Assembly: GCF_019703515.2 (NCBI RefSeq)
Contig: NC_059359.1
Location: 2,841,001 to 2,905,000 of the forward strand
Direction: 5' to 3'
Source: Myxocyprinus asiaticus
Taxonomy: Eukaryota; Chordata; Actinopteri; Cypriniformes; Catostomidae
Length of the DNA stretch: 64,000 nt
The notes beneath the pieces were generated by a model. The model ran no database searches. It was not told the origin of the DNA and saw nothing but the letters and a program-made list of their open reading frames with translations. Positions 11,161 to 24,443 of this stretch are shown here, piece by piece. Numbering within the stretch: position 1 is the first letter of the stretch; every line of letters starts with the position of its first letter. The translations under genes were made by a program, and so were the position numbers.

Positions 11161-13102
11161 AGGGATAGTTGACCCAAAAAGGAAAATTCTCTCATCATTT
11201 ACTCTCATGCCATCCCAGATGTGTATGACTGTCTTTCTTCAACAGAAAACACAGAACAGACAGTCAGCATAACCGTCATCCATATGACTCCACTGGTTAA
11301 ATAAATGTTAACTTCTAAAGCAAAACAATCGCTTTTAGTGAGAAAAAGATCAGCAGCATTATGCACATTCATGAGAGGGCGGCGTTCACACGGTCTCTTG
11401 TGTGACGTATTCGTGTTGCCGTGTTAAGCATGTAATCTCACGTTTTTCTCTTGGTTGAGACATCCAAGATGAGCACACAAATGCACGATCGTGAGTAAAC
11501 AAACAGATACAAATACAGATCTATACCAAAACCAACGAAGCTTCTGTACAGTGTTCCTCCTACTCAGTTGTAAACAGCGCCGCTGTTCCAGGTGTGTCGC
11601 ACGTACGTCTGTTCTCGCATGAACATCACAAAGCAATTACGCCACACGCGCGTACCGCTGCTGACCGGAAGAGATTATTTATATTTAAAAAGTACTTAAA
11701 TATTGATCTTTTTCACACCAAAAGCGATCGTTTTGCTTTTTAAGTAAAAAATTGAACCTGAGTCGTCGTAGGGATTATGCTGACTGTCTGTTCTGTTTGG
11801 AGCGTCAAAGTAGGGCTGGGCGATATGGTAAACTTAATGACGATTTATGATTTTCGATTCGATTTTCCTACATTTAAAGTTATTTTTCAAAAAAGTAACT
11901 CCAACAAGATTCAAATAACATGTTCCTTATTAGAATGCAAGGCAACCTGGTTAGAAAAGTTTTTTTTTTTATTATAGAAAACAAAGGTGTGTAATAGAAA
12001 TGCACAAAAAAAGTGAAACACAGAAAGTTGTCAACAGCGTAAAAGTAAAATAAATGAAAATTGAATTTATTTAAATAGTATAAAATAAGAAAACTACAAA
12101 ATACCTCAGACAATTAATGTATTATTTTTATCTAAATCAAGTCCATCTAGAAAGTTGTCTAGAAATCAATATCTAGAAATAGTCATGTTTATCTAGAGAG
12201 TATTTTTAGTATATCAATCAGTTTTGTATGTATAACCATAAACACATGCAGATAGAGTCCAGACATTTCAGTGTTGAAAACGCAATAAGCTCAGTTTAAA
12301 ATAATGACGTCATTCAGTGCTGTAAGCACGCGGCGCCCTCTAACGGTACACGCTTTAGCAGAGCAGCAAACTGAAATAATGTCGCTGTTTGTCAAAATGA
12401 TCACTTCACCTCCTAAATGTTGGCTATAAGTGCAGTACATTTGAAACACGTCACAGAACAATGCAATAATTAGTAAATAATTATCTGAATCATCGTGGTA
12501 AAAGGAGATGTGGTTGATTCTCCCATAACTGTCATGTACGTAACACTTTATTATAAACATACATTTCTGTTGACATCTCAGAAAATTTAGCTTAGTGCTT
12601 CATGACTTACACAACTTACACAAAGCAGATATTGTTTGATTAAGCCGGTGTAAACATGCATGATGGACGAAGTCTACCTACAATCACACTGTACTGGAAA
12701 TATTACCGGCTTTTATATCGGTCTCCGTGTTGTTAACCTACGTTACATTGGAGTGCGCAGCCGTGCATATTTCCACACGTTTTTCTCTTTTATATTCAGC
12801 CATTGGTGGATTGACAGTGTATCCAACTACAGCGTCTGCTAAAATTTATTGCGAAACCTCGATTCCACGTTTAAAAAAATAAAATCATGTCAAAAATTTA
12901 AATTTGAATTAATTGAAAAAAATCACCCAGCTCTACGTCAAAGGTCTGATCACCATCCACTTGCATTTTAAGGACCCACTGAGCTAAGATATTTTAATAT
13001 TTTTCTACAAATGTGTTCTGCAGAAGAAAGTAATAAACGCCTGGGATGGCATGAGGGTGAGTAAATGAAGAGAGAATTTTCATATTTGGGTGAACTAACC
13101 CT
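11161..13102. mobile_element. TTAA-target palindromic MITE (GGGATAGTTCACCC family), with a hAT inserted
   Basis: The ends are AGGGATAGTTGACCC and GGTGAACTAACCCTTT, flanked by TTAA at 11157-11160 and 13103-13106. The arms carry the diagnostic TCATTTACTCTCATGCCATC and its inverted partner GATGGCATGAGGGTGAGTAA. TTAA targets suggest a piggyBac or Kolobok source. Without the insert the element is about 0.8 kb. Confidence 0.8.
11811..12935. mobile_element. Non-autonomous hAT element with 8-bp target-site duplication
   Basis: Terminal inverted repeats TAGGGCTGGGCGAT and ATCACCCAGCTCTA are flanked by CGTCAAAG at 11803-11810 and 12936-12943, the 8-bp duplication typical of hAT. The 1125-bp interior is AT-rich and codes for nothing recognisable. 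It sits in the interior of the TTAA MITE, so it is the younger insertion. Confidence 0.85.
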
Positions 13103-13250
13103 TTAAGCATGACTTATTTGTATTTTTTTAAATGAAATTGAAATAACGTGGACTGATGGCTTCAACAGAAGCATCGATACCATCGATTAACAACCTCGAA
13201 GCTTACGGATTTAAAGGTTTAAAAGTTATCATTAAAAATAAATTCCTCTA

Positions 13251-13696
13251 GGGGGGCCTGGGTAGCTCAGCGAGTACTGACGCTGACTACCACACCTGGG
13301 GTCGCAAGTTCGAATCCAGGGCGTGCTGAGTGACTCCAGACAGGCTTCCTAAGCAACCAATTGGCCCAGTTGCTAAAGCGGGTAGAGACACATGGGGTAA
13401 CCTCTTCGTGTCACTATAATGTGGTTCTCGCTCTCGGTGGGGTGCACGGTGGGTTGTGCATGGATGCCGCGGAGAATAGCGTGGGTCTCCACATGCGCTA
13501 CGTCTCCATGGTAACGCGCTCCGCAAGCCACGTGATAAGATGCGCAGTTTGACCGTCTCAGACGCGAAGGCAAATGAGATTTGTCCTCCATCCCCCGGAT
13601 TGAGGTGAGCCACTATGCCACCACGAGGACTTAGAGTGCATTGGGGATTGGGCATTGCACATTGGAGAGAAAATAAAAAATACAAAAATAAAATTC
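13251..13696 (+). mobile_element. SINE copy 4 (HAmo-like), full length
   Basis: A complete head (GTAGCTCAGCGAGTACTGAC, B box GTTCGAATCC), body and A-rich tail. The 10-bp duplication AATTCCTCTA lies at 13241-13250 and 13697-13706. The duplication is perfect, so the insertion is probably fairly young. Confidence 0.9.
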
Positions 13697-13706
13697 AATT
13701 CCTCTA

Positions 13707-15340
13707 TGGAAAAAATAAAAGGGATTTTACATCCGGAACCAGACTGTTGCACCCTATGGTAAGAGTTTATAGATCACTCAGGGTTTGAAATGTCCACCTT
13801 TTTTGTTCCCAGCCCAGATTGTTAACATCTAAGTTGAACCACCCTGTTTTTTTAAACAAATATTCACATGAATTATTTTTCAAAACACAATTTGCACACA
13901 TTACACATGACAGACGATGAAAGAGGCTTCCTATTAAAAATGTCAGGGAAGTGACTCTGAACTCAAACAGAGGAATGGACATGTTTCGAAGAAAAGCGGA
14001 AAACGTTCCCTGCACCTCTATAAGGAACATCCGTCAGATTTGGAAAGTGTTTTTAAATCAAGGCGATGCTGGATTTCAATGAACCTGAAATCTATGCACA
14101 TATAAAATGGGACCAATATACGCATATTGCCTTAGCCTCCCACATTTATGCATGAAATGTTTTATGTATAGTAAAAGACAGTCTGCACTGTGCTGAACTG
14201 AAGTCAAGCCTCATTGACATTCTATTGGGATTGTACACATGAAGGAGTATAAATCTGCCAGAGAGAGACGGTCTGCTGAGATCTGTCTCTTCTATCTGTG
14301 TTTTTTCCTCTTTAGTGCTGCACAAAACAGTGCGGGCCATCTCGCATGATCGTTAGCACTTCTGTTTTGCTTTACAACTTCACAACGTTCTGTTTCCCGA
14401 ACAAAACTCAACAAAATTCAAAAAGATTCTCTCTGCTAAACGAATAGATCACTGAAGCACATACATCTGAAGCTAGTTTAATACAGGAAATGTGGACACG
14501 TCTAATTGCCAGCTGTAAACAGGGCAAAAATCCTCTCTTTAACATTAAAAAACATCTTAAATACATGATATATTCTAACATTACACTGATAAAACTGCAC
14601 TCTCCAGTTAAATGTAATTAATATCTTGGCAGCCCTCGTTCGTCAGAGGGCAACATTATCTAATGAAAAGCTGATATGTTAATTAAGTGAGACGGCTATA
14701 AGAGAAAACGTGTTCGCTTTCTCCGTATCGCTGTTAGATTTCTCCTCTCAGATCAGTATTAACACGAGAGTGAGGTGAATCTAATATTAAACTAATCTAA
14801 TCAACCCAGAAATCTACGTATATTGCATGCGTACTATCAGTGCAGACACACATTTCTCCTTTTTTGCAACAATATTTAGCACAACAAAAATTAAATAATA
14901 AAATGAAAATAATATAAAATGAGATTTCTAAATACTAATTTCACAGCGAAGATAAAATAAATGTAGCCTATAAAAGTGGATTCATAAAACAAAAAACTGC
15001 ATTAAAGCACCATGAATGTAGTCCATACGAGCTTTGCGTGTGGAACAGACCCAAATTTACAACCTACAGTCGTTATTCACTGATAATCTTCCCCTCTGTT
15101 GAATCTCTCAAATCATTTGCTTTAAGATTTAAAGATGGCGCGTTGACATTTGACATATTTGGTGCCAAATGCCACTGGTTCACGTCCAAACCAAACATGG
15201 CAAGGAGGAGATTTTCAGTGAATAATGACCAAAATTTCCATCTGTTTAGCTATTGTATGACTTTTATTAAGCTTTTTTGGACTTGACAGTCGTAGTCACT
15301 ATGAACTGTTGTTGTGTGGAAAATCTCCCTGAGTATATGG
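13707..15340. other. Intronic sequence, largely single-copy by eye
   Basis: I see no transposon ends, coding exon or RNA gene. The stretch 14630-14790 is less AT-rich and free of recognisable repeats, so it could be conserved regulatory DNA, but nothing in the sequence proves it. Confidence 0.4.
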
Positions 15341-15416
15341 GTTTGGAACTGCATGAGGGTGAGTAAATAATGACAGAATCAATTTTTTTTTTTTTGGGTG
15401 AACTATTCATTTGAGC
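15341..15416 (-). mobile_element. Single arm of a TTAA MITE
   Basis: TGCATGAGGGTGAGTAAATA followed by TTTGGGTGAACTATTCATTT is the right-hand end of the GGGATAGTTCACCC family, without a partner arm nearby. It lies 52 bp from a MAN1C1 exon. Confidence 0.6.
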
Positions 15417-15464
15417 AATATATAAAATTTGTCAATAAAGTCTCAAGTATCAATGATATTTTCA

Positions 15465-17606
<2,142 letters not shown>

Positions 17607-17689
17607 TTATTTGTGTCCTTATTTATATATGTGTGTGTAAACAATAACTTCAACAATAACAAAACAATATATATATATATACATATACT

Positions 17690-19509
17690 GTCATACAGTG
17701 GCAGTTTATGGTGACCACCTCTTCAAGCTTCAAAAGAACACAAAAGTATAATTCAGAAGTCTAATAAATTATTCCATGAGACTCATGATTGTTATGAAAG
17801 CATACGATAAGATTTGGTGAGAAACAAACTGAAATCTCATGTATTATTTAGTAAAAATGTTCACCGACCGTTGATCTCCTGTGTGCGTTCAAGCTTTAGA
17901 GCTCTTTGCACGAGAGCAACAGTAGTTACGCAGCACATGCAAGATGGGGAAAACTCATTTTGTTTCACTTTAACAGGACAACCAGTCATATTAATAACAT
18001 AACACAACATAGCTGCACACAAACAGAGAACAGAACTTACAAACATGTCTGAAGAGTTTGTAGTGGAAGAATAGATGCATTTCTATGCCCAGCCTTATTT
18101 GGTACAGTTGCACCATGTCCTACTCAAATGGCAAACGACACGCAATAAGTTATCTTTTCTATGCTAATCAGAGTATTTTGTCCAAAGCAGCTGCGACGAC
18201 AAACGGGATATTTTGTAGATCGCTTGGCTTCTATATTTAGCGTCTTGCATGGTAACCCCGTCCGCTATGAACTGGCACCAGTCCAAAATGCGATGCGTGA
18301 TGAGACCGCGAGGTGATTGTCTGTGTTCCAAGACTGCTTTTTGGGTCCTTGAACAATGTATAACGTGCGAGTAAGGGCAGCCGGTGGAGTTTCTGATGCC
18401 CCCCTCAGGTAAGATGGTGCCCCCCTAGGGAGTTGGTGCCCTACGCAGACGGCATAAAGTGCGTATAGGAAGGGGCGGTACTTGTAGCTACCTTCAGCCT
18501 CCTCCATCACATTTTTTGATTGCGGACTCCGGTTAAAACAAATAATGCTGGAATTTGAAATGCATATATTATTCCACTACAAACCCTTCAGACATGTTTG
18601 TAAGTTCTCCCCTTTTCTCAGCAATTTGGTCCTCATGGTGGCGTAGTTACTCGCCTCAATCCGGATGGCAGCGGACGAATCTCAGTTGCCTCCGCGTCTG
18701 AGACCATCAATCCGCGCATCTTATCACGTGACTTGTTCAGCGCGTTACCACGCAGACTTAGCGTGTGTGGAGGCTTCATGCTATTCTCCGCAGCATCCAC
18801 GCACAACTCACCACATGCCCCACCGAGAGCAAGAACCACACATTATAACAATCATGAGGAGGTTACCCCATGTGACTCTACCCTCCCTAGCAACCAGGCC
18901 AATTGGTTGCTTAGGAAGCCTGACTGGAGTCACTCAGCACGCTCTGGATTCAAACTTGTGACTCCAGGTGTGGTAGTTATCATCTTTACTTGCTGAGCTA
19001 CCCAGGCCCCAGTTCTGTTTTCTGGTTTGTGTGCAGCTATGTTGTGTTTTCTGTTGTTAATATCGCTGGTGGTCCTGTTGAAGAGAAAAAATACCAGTTT
19101 TCGCTTGAACGCCCCATCTTGCATGTGCTGTGTAACTACTGTTGCTCTCGTACAAAGAGCTTTAAAGCTCGCTTGCAGACTCATGAACACGCACAGGAGA
19201 TCAACGGTCGGTGAACATTTTCACAAAATAATACATTCGATTTCGGTTTGTTTCGCACCAAACTTTATCATATGCTTTCATAACAATCATGAGTCTCATG
19301 GAATAATTTATTAGACTTCTGAATTATACTTTTGTGTTCTTTTGAAGCTCATTGTCACCATAAACTGCCATTGTATGACATCACTGAGCACAACATTTTT
19401 TCACAATTTCTCCCTTTGTGTTAAAAAAAAGAAAGAAAATCATAGGGTTATACCAACACAGGGGTGAGTAAACAATGACTGAATTTTTATTTTTGGGTGA
19501 ACTATCCCT
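17690..19509. mobile_element. Large fold-back DNA element with long inverted arms, interrupted by a SINE
   Basis: The left arm, about 17690-18110, has an inverted partner in two blocks, 18540-18608 and 19011-19385, split by SINE copy 5. Landmarks are GAGACTCATGATTGTTATGA, AGCACATGCAAGATGGGG and CAAACATGTCTGAAGAG. The right end is GGTGAACTATCCCTTT before TTAA at 19510-19513, tying it to the GGGATAGTTCACCC family. The left terminus is missing or diverged. The loop 18111-18539 is GC-richer, with runs such as GATGCCCCCCTCAGG, and has no match elsewhere in the window. Confidence 0.7.
18609..19010 (-). mobile_element. SINE copy 5 (HAmo-like)
   Basis: Full-length family body with the tRNA-like head at the high end (TGCTGAGCTACCCAGGCCCC). 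The short duplication AGTTCT at 18603-18608 and 19011-19016 flanks it. It splits the right arm of the fold-back element, so it inserted later. Confidence 0.85.
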
Positions 19510-19513
19510 TTAA

Positions 19514-20173
19514 AGTTTCATGACATTAAACACAAGGCTTGTAATGTCAAATGACATTGTACAACATTCAACCCTCTCAACATCAACACTGCCACCTTCA
19601 ACCATGTTAACTTTCTGAAGACATAATTATATTCCAATATTCATTAGAATTTAATAATTTAGCTTGAAATGGCACATTAACACATTATTTAGTACTGTTA
19701 TTCTACAGATATGGTTTAGGGTTTTTCCAAAATCCCTAAACCAAGATCCACATTTTAAATTGTAACTCCTCCTACAGCTTTCAAGCTACATTCACAAAAT
19801 TTGGTACAGACCTTCAGGCTTTTCTGACTTGGTGTGCTTTGTCTTTTCCAATTAATCGGACTTACGGTTTTCCCATAGCAAGCGATCAAATATCCCCAAA
19901 ATCCCATTAACTTATATTGATGGAATGTTCAGACAAGCCAAGACTAACTAACTAACTATTCATCCATCGATCATTCATTCCATCCATCCACAGTATCTAT
20001 CTATCCATCCATCCATCCATCTGTCTTGACAAGCTTTACCTCTATCTAAGTCTGATGATAGAATGTTTACAATTCTAAAAATGTTTTACTTCAAAAGTCA
20101 CTTTATTAAACAGAAGCCACCTGTTATACACACATCTTTTAATATATATGATTAATAAATAAATGTGTCATGC
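19514..20173. repeat. MAN1C1 intron with a CATC/TATC microsatellite
   Basis: An imperfect (CTAA), (CATC) and (TATC) tract lies at about 19945-20025. The rest, 19514-19940, is AT-rich with no recognised gene or complete element. Confidence 0.5.
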
Positions 20174-20297
20174 CTTCTCAGTGAACACGGTGTTTCTGGA
20201 GAGTTCTGACAGGTGAACGAACTCCAGGTGCAGCGTTCCGAACTCCGCCAGGATGCTGCTCCCGGCCGATGCCCAGCCCCAACTCCAGCTGGTGCCA
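20174..20297 (-). CDS. MAN1C1: MAN1C1 internal exon (...WGWASAGSSILAEFGTLHLEF...), ends at a GC donor
   Basis: This 124-nt exon supplies the last base of the serine codon and then 41 codons, ending ...LSRNTVFTEK. It carries the family signature WGWASAGSSILAEFGTLHLE. The E of the LEF motif is one of the acidic pocket residues in GH47 structures (family knowledge). The acceptor is a normal ttgcag. The donor is not GT: after GAG AAG the intron begins GCATGA. The next exon begins exactly with the expected valine codon, so the GC site is the only position that keeps both the frame and the conserved EKV junction. No GT donor lies close enough to replace it. Confidence 0.93.
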
Positions 20298-20499
20298 CTG
20301 CAACAGAGAGCAAACCACGCACAGTGAGTACCACCACCCATGCCACACCACTGCCATGGCAACCATAGCGGCAGTGAACAGGTAACAGTGGGGCTGGTGG
20401 GAGACAACAAAACACCAAACCGTAGAATTGTAGGCCGATGTTATTGTAATTCACTGAAGAAAAAAGAAAAAAAGCCACATTAGAAACGTCAGTAACTGT

Positions 20500-20662
20500 T
20501 TAACAAAGATGTGCAAAAAGCTTCATTCCACTTTCTTCCAAAGTCACTAACAGTGCATTAAGGGTATACATTTGATCAGCTTGCATTTTCCCTGGGAATC
20601 AAACCCATGATCTTGCTGTTGCGAGCGCCATGCTCTACCAGCTGAGCTACAGGAACATCCAC
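20500..20662 (-). mobile_element. tRNA-derived SINE of a second family
   Basis: On the minus strand it starts GTTCCTGTAGCTCAGCTGGT (A box) and carries GGTTTGATTCCC (B box). The tail ATGCACTGTTAGTGACTTTG resembles LINE-shared SINE tails in fish. The anticodon-arm region does not fold convincingly as a working tRNA. It lies 200 bp from the exon at 20174-20297. Confidence 0.7.
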
Positions 20663-21101
20663 ATGTGACTGTTATACACTTATAAACAGGGCTGTGTACC
20701 ATTCAGAACTAAACTGAAATTGCAACTGAATTCATATAACTGCTGCAAGTGCAGAATTTAATAATACATTTAATTTTTCAGTATAAATCACCCATAAACA
20801 TGTTATCATACACACAAAATAAAGGGAATTTATAGAAACATTCAACAATATTAATAATCAGGGTTTTTACTACTTTACTACATTTACTAATAATAATTAG
20901 TAAAATCCATAAACACCTAAACAATTATTAATAATTTATAAAATATAATGTTTATATTTTACTTAATGTTTAAATTATATTAAAAATAAATAAACATCAA
21001 AATATAATTATTATATCATTTTAATATAATATTTTTTATAATAAATTATAATAAACAATAACACAGATTTACTTAATATATTATACGATGAATATATTCA
21101 G
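20663..21101. other. Very AT-rich intronic sequence
   Basis: Mostly A/T with short ATAATAATTA-type repeats. No gene or complete element seen. Confidence 0.5.
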
Positions 21102-21290
21102 TTCCCTATCTGTCACTCACTCGACGTTGTGTCGATGTAGTGACACTAGTGGTCACTCTTGGGAGCCCCAAACACCTCTGATTTTGAAAAAAGGCCAGTG
21201 GGAATTGGCGAGTGGAATTTGCATGCCACTCCCCAAAACATAAGGGTATAAAAGGGGCTGGCTCGCAACCACTCATTCAGATTTTCTCTT
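21102..21290 (+). promoter_or_regulatory. DIRS left inverted terminal repeat with TATA-type promoter
   Basis: The tip TTCCCTATCTGTCACTCACT is followed by a body shared, inverted, with the right repeat (TTGCATGCCACTCCCC). A TATA motif GGGTATAAAAGGGGCT at 21243-21258 sits where transcription of the element would start, just before the gag-like frame. Confidence 0.75.
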
Positions 21291-21514
21291 CAGAGCAGAG
21301 CAGTTGCATTCAGTGCACTGAATTCAATCCCTCCAATATTCACCTCAAACTGCTGGATCTACAGTGCATTTCAGCGGCTTCTCCCCCTCTGCAACCGTGG
21401 AGTGCAGAGAACGCCCCTGGGCGCTTCGGCAGAAAAAAAAAAAAAAAAAAGTATATTCTAAAAGAGTATATTTCCTAACTAAAAGAGTGGCACTCACGGA
21501 ACGTCTTTTTAAAG

Positions 21515-22478
21515 ATGCCCTTCCGTTTGTGTATTGTTCCTGGTTGCGGTCGTTATCTCTCCGCTTCTGACGGCCACGATCACTGCTGCCCACACGGAGA
21601 CATCGTTCGTGGATGGGTCATGTCCTCATTGCGAGAACATGACTATGGCAACGTTGCGGTCACGGCTTTCCTTCGTAAGAGGGCAAGCCACCCCAGCAGC
21701 TCCCCGCCTCGGTCCTTCTACCTATGGGTATGAGGCTGCGTCAGTTAGCACTGGGGGCGATTTGGGGACTTCAATGGGAGCACCTCAGCCGGGTAACCCC
21801 CACGGACCTCCCATTCCTCAGCACGCTCGACCCGATTGGGCTCTCGGATGAGACCGCCGGCTCATCTCAGGGTGAGTTCGACCTCTTATTCGGAGCCCGG
21901 GAAGAGCTCTCGATCGCAGCATCGGAGAGCGGGCTCATCCAGTCCGACGCGGAGGCTTCGGCTGGGCTTCCTCCTTTGGGTATGGTCGGCCAGTCTCAGG
22001 CTGACGCAGTGCTGATGGACATGCTTTCCCGGGCGGCCACAAGCATTGGGCTAGAGTGAAACCCTCCACTCTCCCCTGAACCCTCACGGCTTGATGATTG
22101 GTTCCTGGGCCCAGAGCGCCGCTCATGGCTGCGCCCGCCCCAGTCCCTTTCTTCCCGGAGGTGCATGAGGAGCTGACAAGATCATGGGGGGCACCTTTTA
22201 CTACCCGATCCCGGACTTTCAGCTCCCCCGCTCTCACCACCCTCGATGGTGGGTCGGCCAGGGGGTTATCGGTGATCCCCCAGGTGGAAAAGGCGCTCGC
22301 GGTGCACTTGTGCCCGCAGAGCACCACCACCCGGCAAGGGCGCCTGAAGCTCCCGTCCAGGGCCTGTAGGTTTATGTCGTCTCTGATGGCTAAGGCCTAT
22401 GGTGCCGCTGGACAAGCCATCTCCGCCCTGCATGCCATGGCTCTCCTGCAGGTACACCAAGCCAAGGCACTAAAATAG
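21515..22478 (+). pseudogene. DIRS gag-like gene, frameshifted
   Basis: It starts MPFRLCIVPGCGRYLSASDG with a Cys/His cluster (GHDHCCPH) typical of DIRS gag N-termini. It continues in other frames through SFVRGQATPAAPRLG, the acidic stretch FDLLFGAREELSI and VPFFPEVHEELTRSWGAPFT, up to the helix FMSSLMAKAYGAAGQAISAL. At least two frame changes and a stop near 22057 break it. SINE copy 6 interrupts it just after 22478. Confidence 0.75.
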
Positions 22479-22496
22479 CTGCACAAGGGTAGTTCT

Positions 22497-22908
22497 TTTT
22501 TTTGTGGATTTTTTTCCCCTTTTTCGCCCAATTTGGAATGCCTCGTGGCCGCGTAGAGATTCGCCTCAATCCGGGTGGCGGAGGATGAATCCCAGTTGCC
22601 TCCACATCTGAGACCATCAACCCGCGCGTCTTATCACGTGGTTTGTTGAGCGCATTGCCACGGAGACATAGCGCGTGTGGAGGCTTCACGTCATCCACCA
22701 CGGCATCCGCGCTCAACTCACCACGTGCCCCACCGAGAATGAGGAGGTTACCCCATGTGACTCTACCCTCCCAAGAAACTGGGCCAATTTGGTTGCTTAG
22801 GAGACCTAGCTGCAGTCATTCAGCATGCCCTGGGATTCGAACTAGCGAGCTAGCGAACTCCAGGGGTGGTAGCCAGCATCAATTACCACTGAGCTACCCA
22901 GGCCCACG
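22497..22908 (-). mobile_element. SINE copy 6 (HAmo-like) inside the DIRS element
   Basis: Full-length family member with its head at the high end. The 11-bp duplication AGGGTAGTTCT at 22486-22496 and 22909-22919 is perfect. It shows that the DIRS copy was already in place when the SINE jumped. Confidence 0.9.
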
Positions 22909-22936
22909 AGGGTAGTTCTGACGGGGCTACGCAAAT

Positions 22937-23197
22937 ATGCATTTCCCCCCAGTGAGCCTACTTGCACAGACCCTGTGCAAGGTCAGGGAGGACGAGGAGC
23001 AGGTCATCCTAGTAGCACCCTACTGGCCCACCCAGACGTGGTTCTTGGACCTCACGCTCCTCGCGACAGCCCCCCGCCCCTTGCGAATTCCCCTGAGGAA
23101 GGACCTTCTTTCTCAGGGGCGGGGCACCATCTGGCACCCGCAACCAAACCTCTGGAATCTCCATGTCTTGCCCTTGGACGGGATGCAGAAGAACTAA
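22937..23197 (+). pseudogene. DIRS remnant between RNase H and recombinase
   Basis: One frame reads VREDEEQVILVAPYWPTQTW, then LRKDLLSQGRGTIWHPQP and NLWNLHVLPLDG, the conserved spacer just before the recombinase of fish DIRS elements (family knowledge). Nothing of the reverse transcriptase palm (YxDD region) remains between here and the gag-like part. Confidence 0.7.
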
Positions 23198-23273
23198 GTG
23201 GCCTACCACCCGCAGTGGTAGACACAATCACTCAGGCTAGGGCTCCCTGGAGTTCGGTCTGGGCTACTCTCAC

Positions 23274-23753
23274 GTGATCCTGAGACCCCGACCGGGCTAT
23301 GTACCCAAAGTTCCCACGAACCCGTTTAGGGATCAGGTGGTGAACCTGCAAGCGCTGCCCCGGGAGGAGGCAGACCCAGCCTTGGCATTGCTGTGTCTGG
23401 TGCATGCTTTACACATCTATTTGGATTGCACACAGCGCTTTAGAAGCTCCGAGCAGCTCTTTGTCTGCTTTGGTGGACAGCAGAAAGGGAGCGCTGTCTA
23501 CAAACAGAGGATGGCCCATAGGGTCATTGACGCCATCGTGATGGCATATCACGCTCAGGACATGCCGCCCCCCGTGGGGCTACGAGCCCACTCTACTAGG
23601 AGTGTGGCGGCCTTCTGGGCACTGAACAATGGCGCCTCTTTGGCAGACATCTGCAGAGCAGCGGACTGGGCAACACCCAACACCTTTGCGAGGTTCTACA
23701 ATCTCCGGGTTGAGCCGGTCTCGTCCCGTATATTGTCAGGTACGAGCAGATGA
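23274..23753 (+). pseudogene. DIRS tyrosine recombinase, C-terminal catalytic part, still open
   Basis: An uninterrupted 159-codon frame carries the recombinase core. An arginine/lysine segment (KQRMAHRVIDAIVMAYHAQD) is followed by the H-x-x-R box (RAHSTRSVAAFWALNNGAS) and the nucleophile tyrosine in NTFARFYNLRVEPVSSRIL. The N-terminal core-binding part has only fragments upstream, so the enzyme is probably not made as a whole. The open frame suggests modest age. Confidence 0.8.
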
Positions 23754-24339
23754 GTTCCGGGACAGCTGGCCGGGTATACCACTTGCACATAGTGCCTTTC
23801 CCCTCCCCTGAGGTGAAGATGTGTGCTTTTGACTCCCAGTCGTGTTCACAAGTTGTGATCCCTGGATGACTTTCCTCCTTAACCCTGTGGCAGGTGAGTT
23901 TGCGGAGAGACTCGCTGTCGGCCCAGTACATGTGCTCACTAAGCCCTGTACAGGGGTAGGTACTCCACATGTGCTGATTCCCCATAGGTGACCCCATGTG
24001 ATATATCTGCTGCTAAATATTTTCCCTGTTGGAAACTGCATCTTCCTTGGGCAGAGGGTCCTCTGCCCCCGGTCACCGTGTTTGTAGAGTTCCGGGTGGG
24101 GTGTGGTCTCCGCGGTGTCTTCCCCTTGGGAGTGACACCCCCCAACGTAGACACTTATGGCCCCTGTCCCTATTTGTTGGGCAACTCGACTTGTTCCCAA
24201 AGGATCGTTCGACACTCATAAGAGCGTTGGGGGAGGTTACGTGACGCCTGGTGTGCTGGCTACGAGGCACACAGCGGTCTGCTCGTCTCGCACTACCAGT
24301 TCACGTGACACAGTTCAGCTTATTGTGGTGTTTCGGATA
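23754..24339. other. DIRS 3' non-coding part
   Basis: This stretch lies between the recombinase stop and the internal complementary region, GC-richer than the surrounding intron. Short frames here are not supported. Confidence 0.5.
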
Positions 24340-24443
24340 GGGACCCCTAGTGTCATTACATCGACACAATGTCGAGTGAGTGACAGATAGGGAAAGTCCT
24401 GGTTACTTTCGTTACCTCCGTTCCCTGATGGAGGGAACGAGAC
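24340..24443 (-). repeat. DIRS internal complementary region (circle-junction template)
   Basis: 24343-24392 is the reverse complement of the left tip (GTCGAGTGAGTGACAGATAG). 24395-24443 is the reverse complement of the right tip (TGGTTACTTTCGTTACCTCC). The two abut at about 24393, as in the template proposed to restore ends in the circular DIRS intermediate. Confidence 0.85.

Noticed and set aside
12660..12842. 60-codon plus-strand frame inside the hAT element
   Set aside because: Short, no domain, and wholly inside a non-autonomous transposon.
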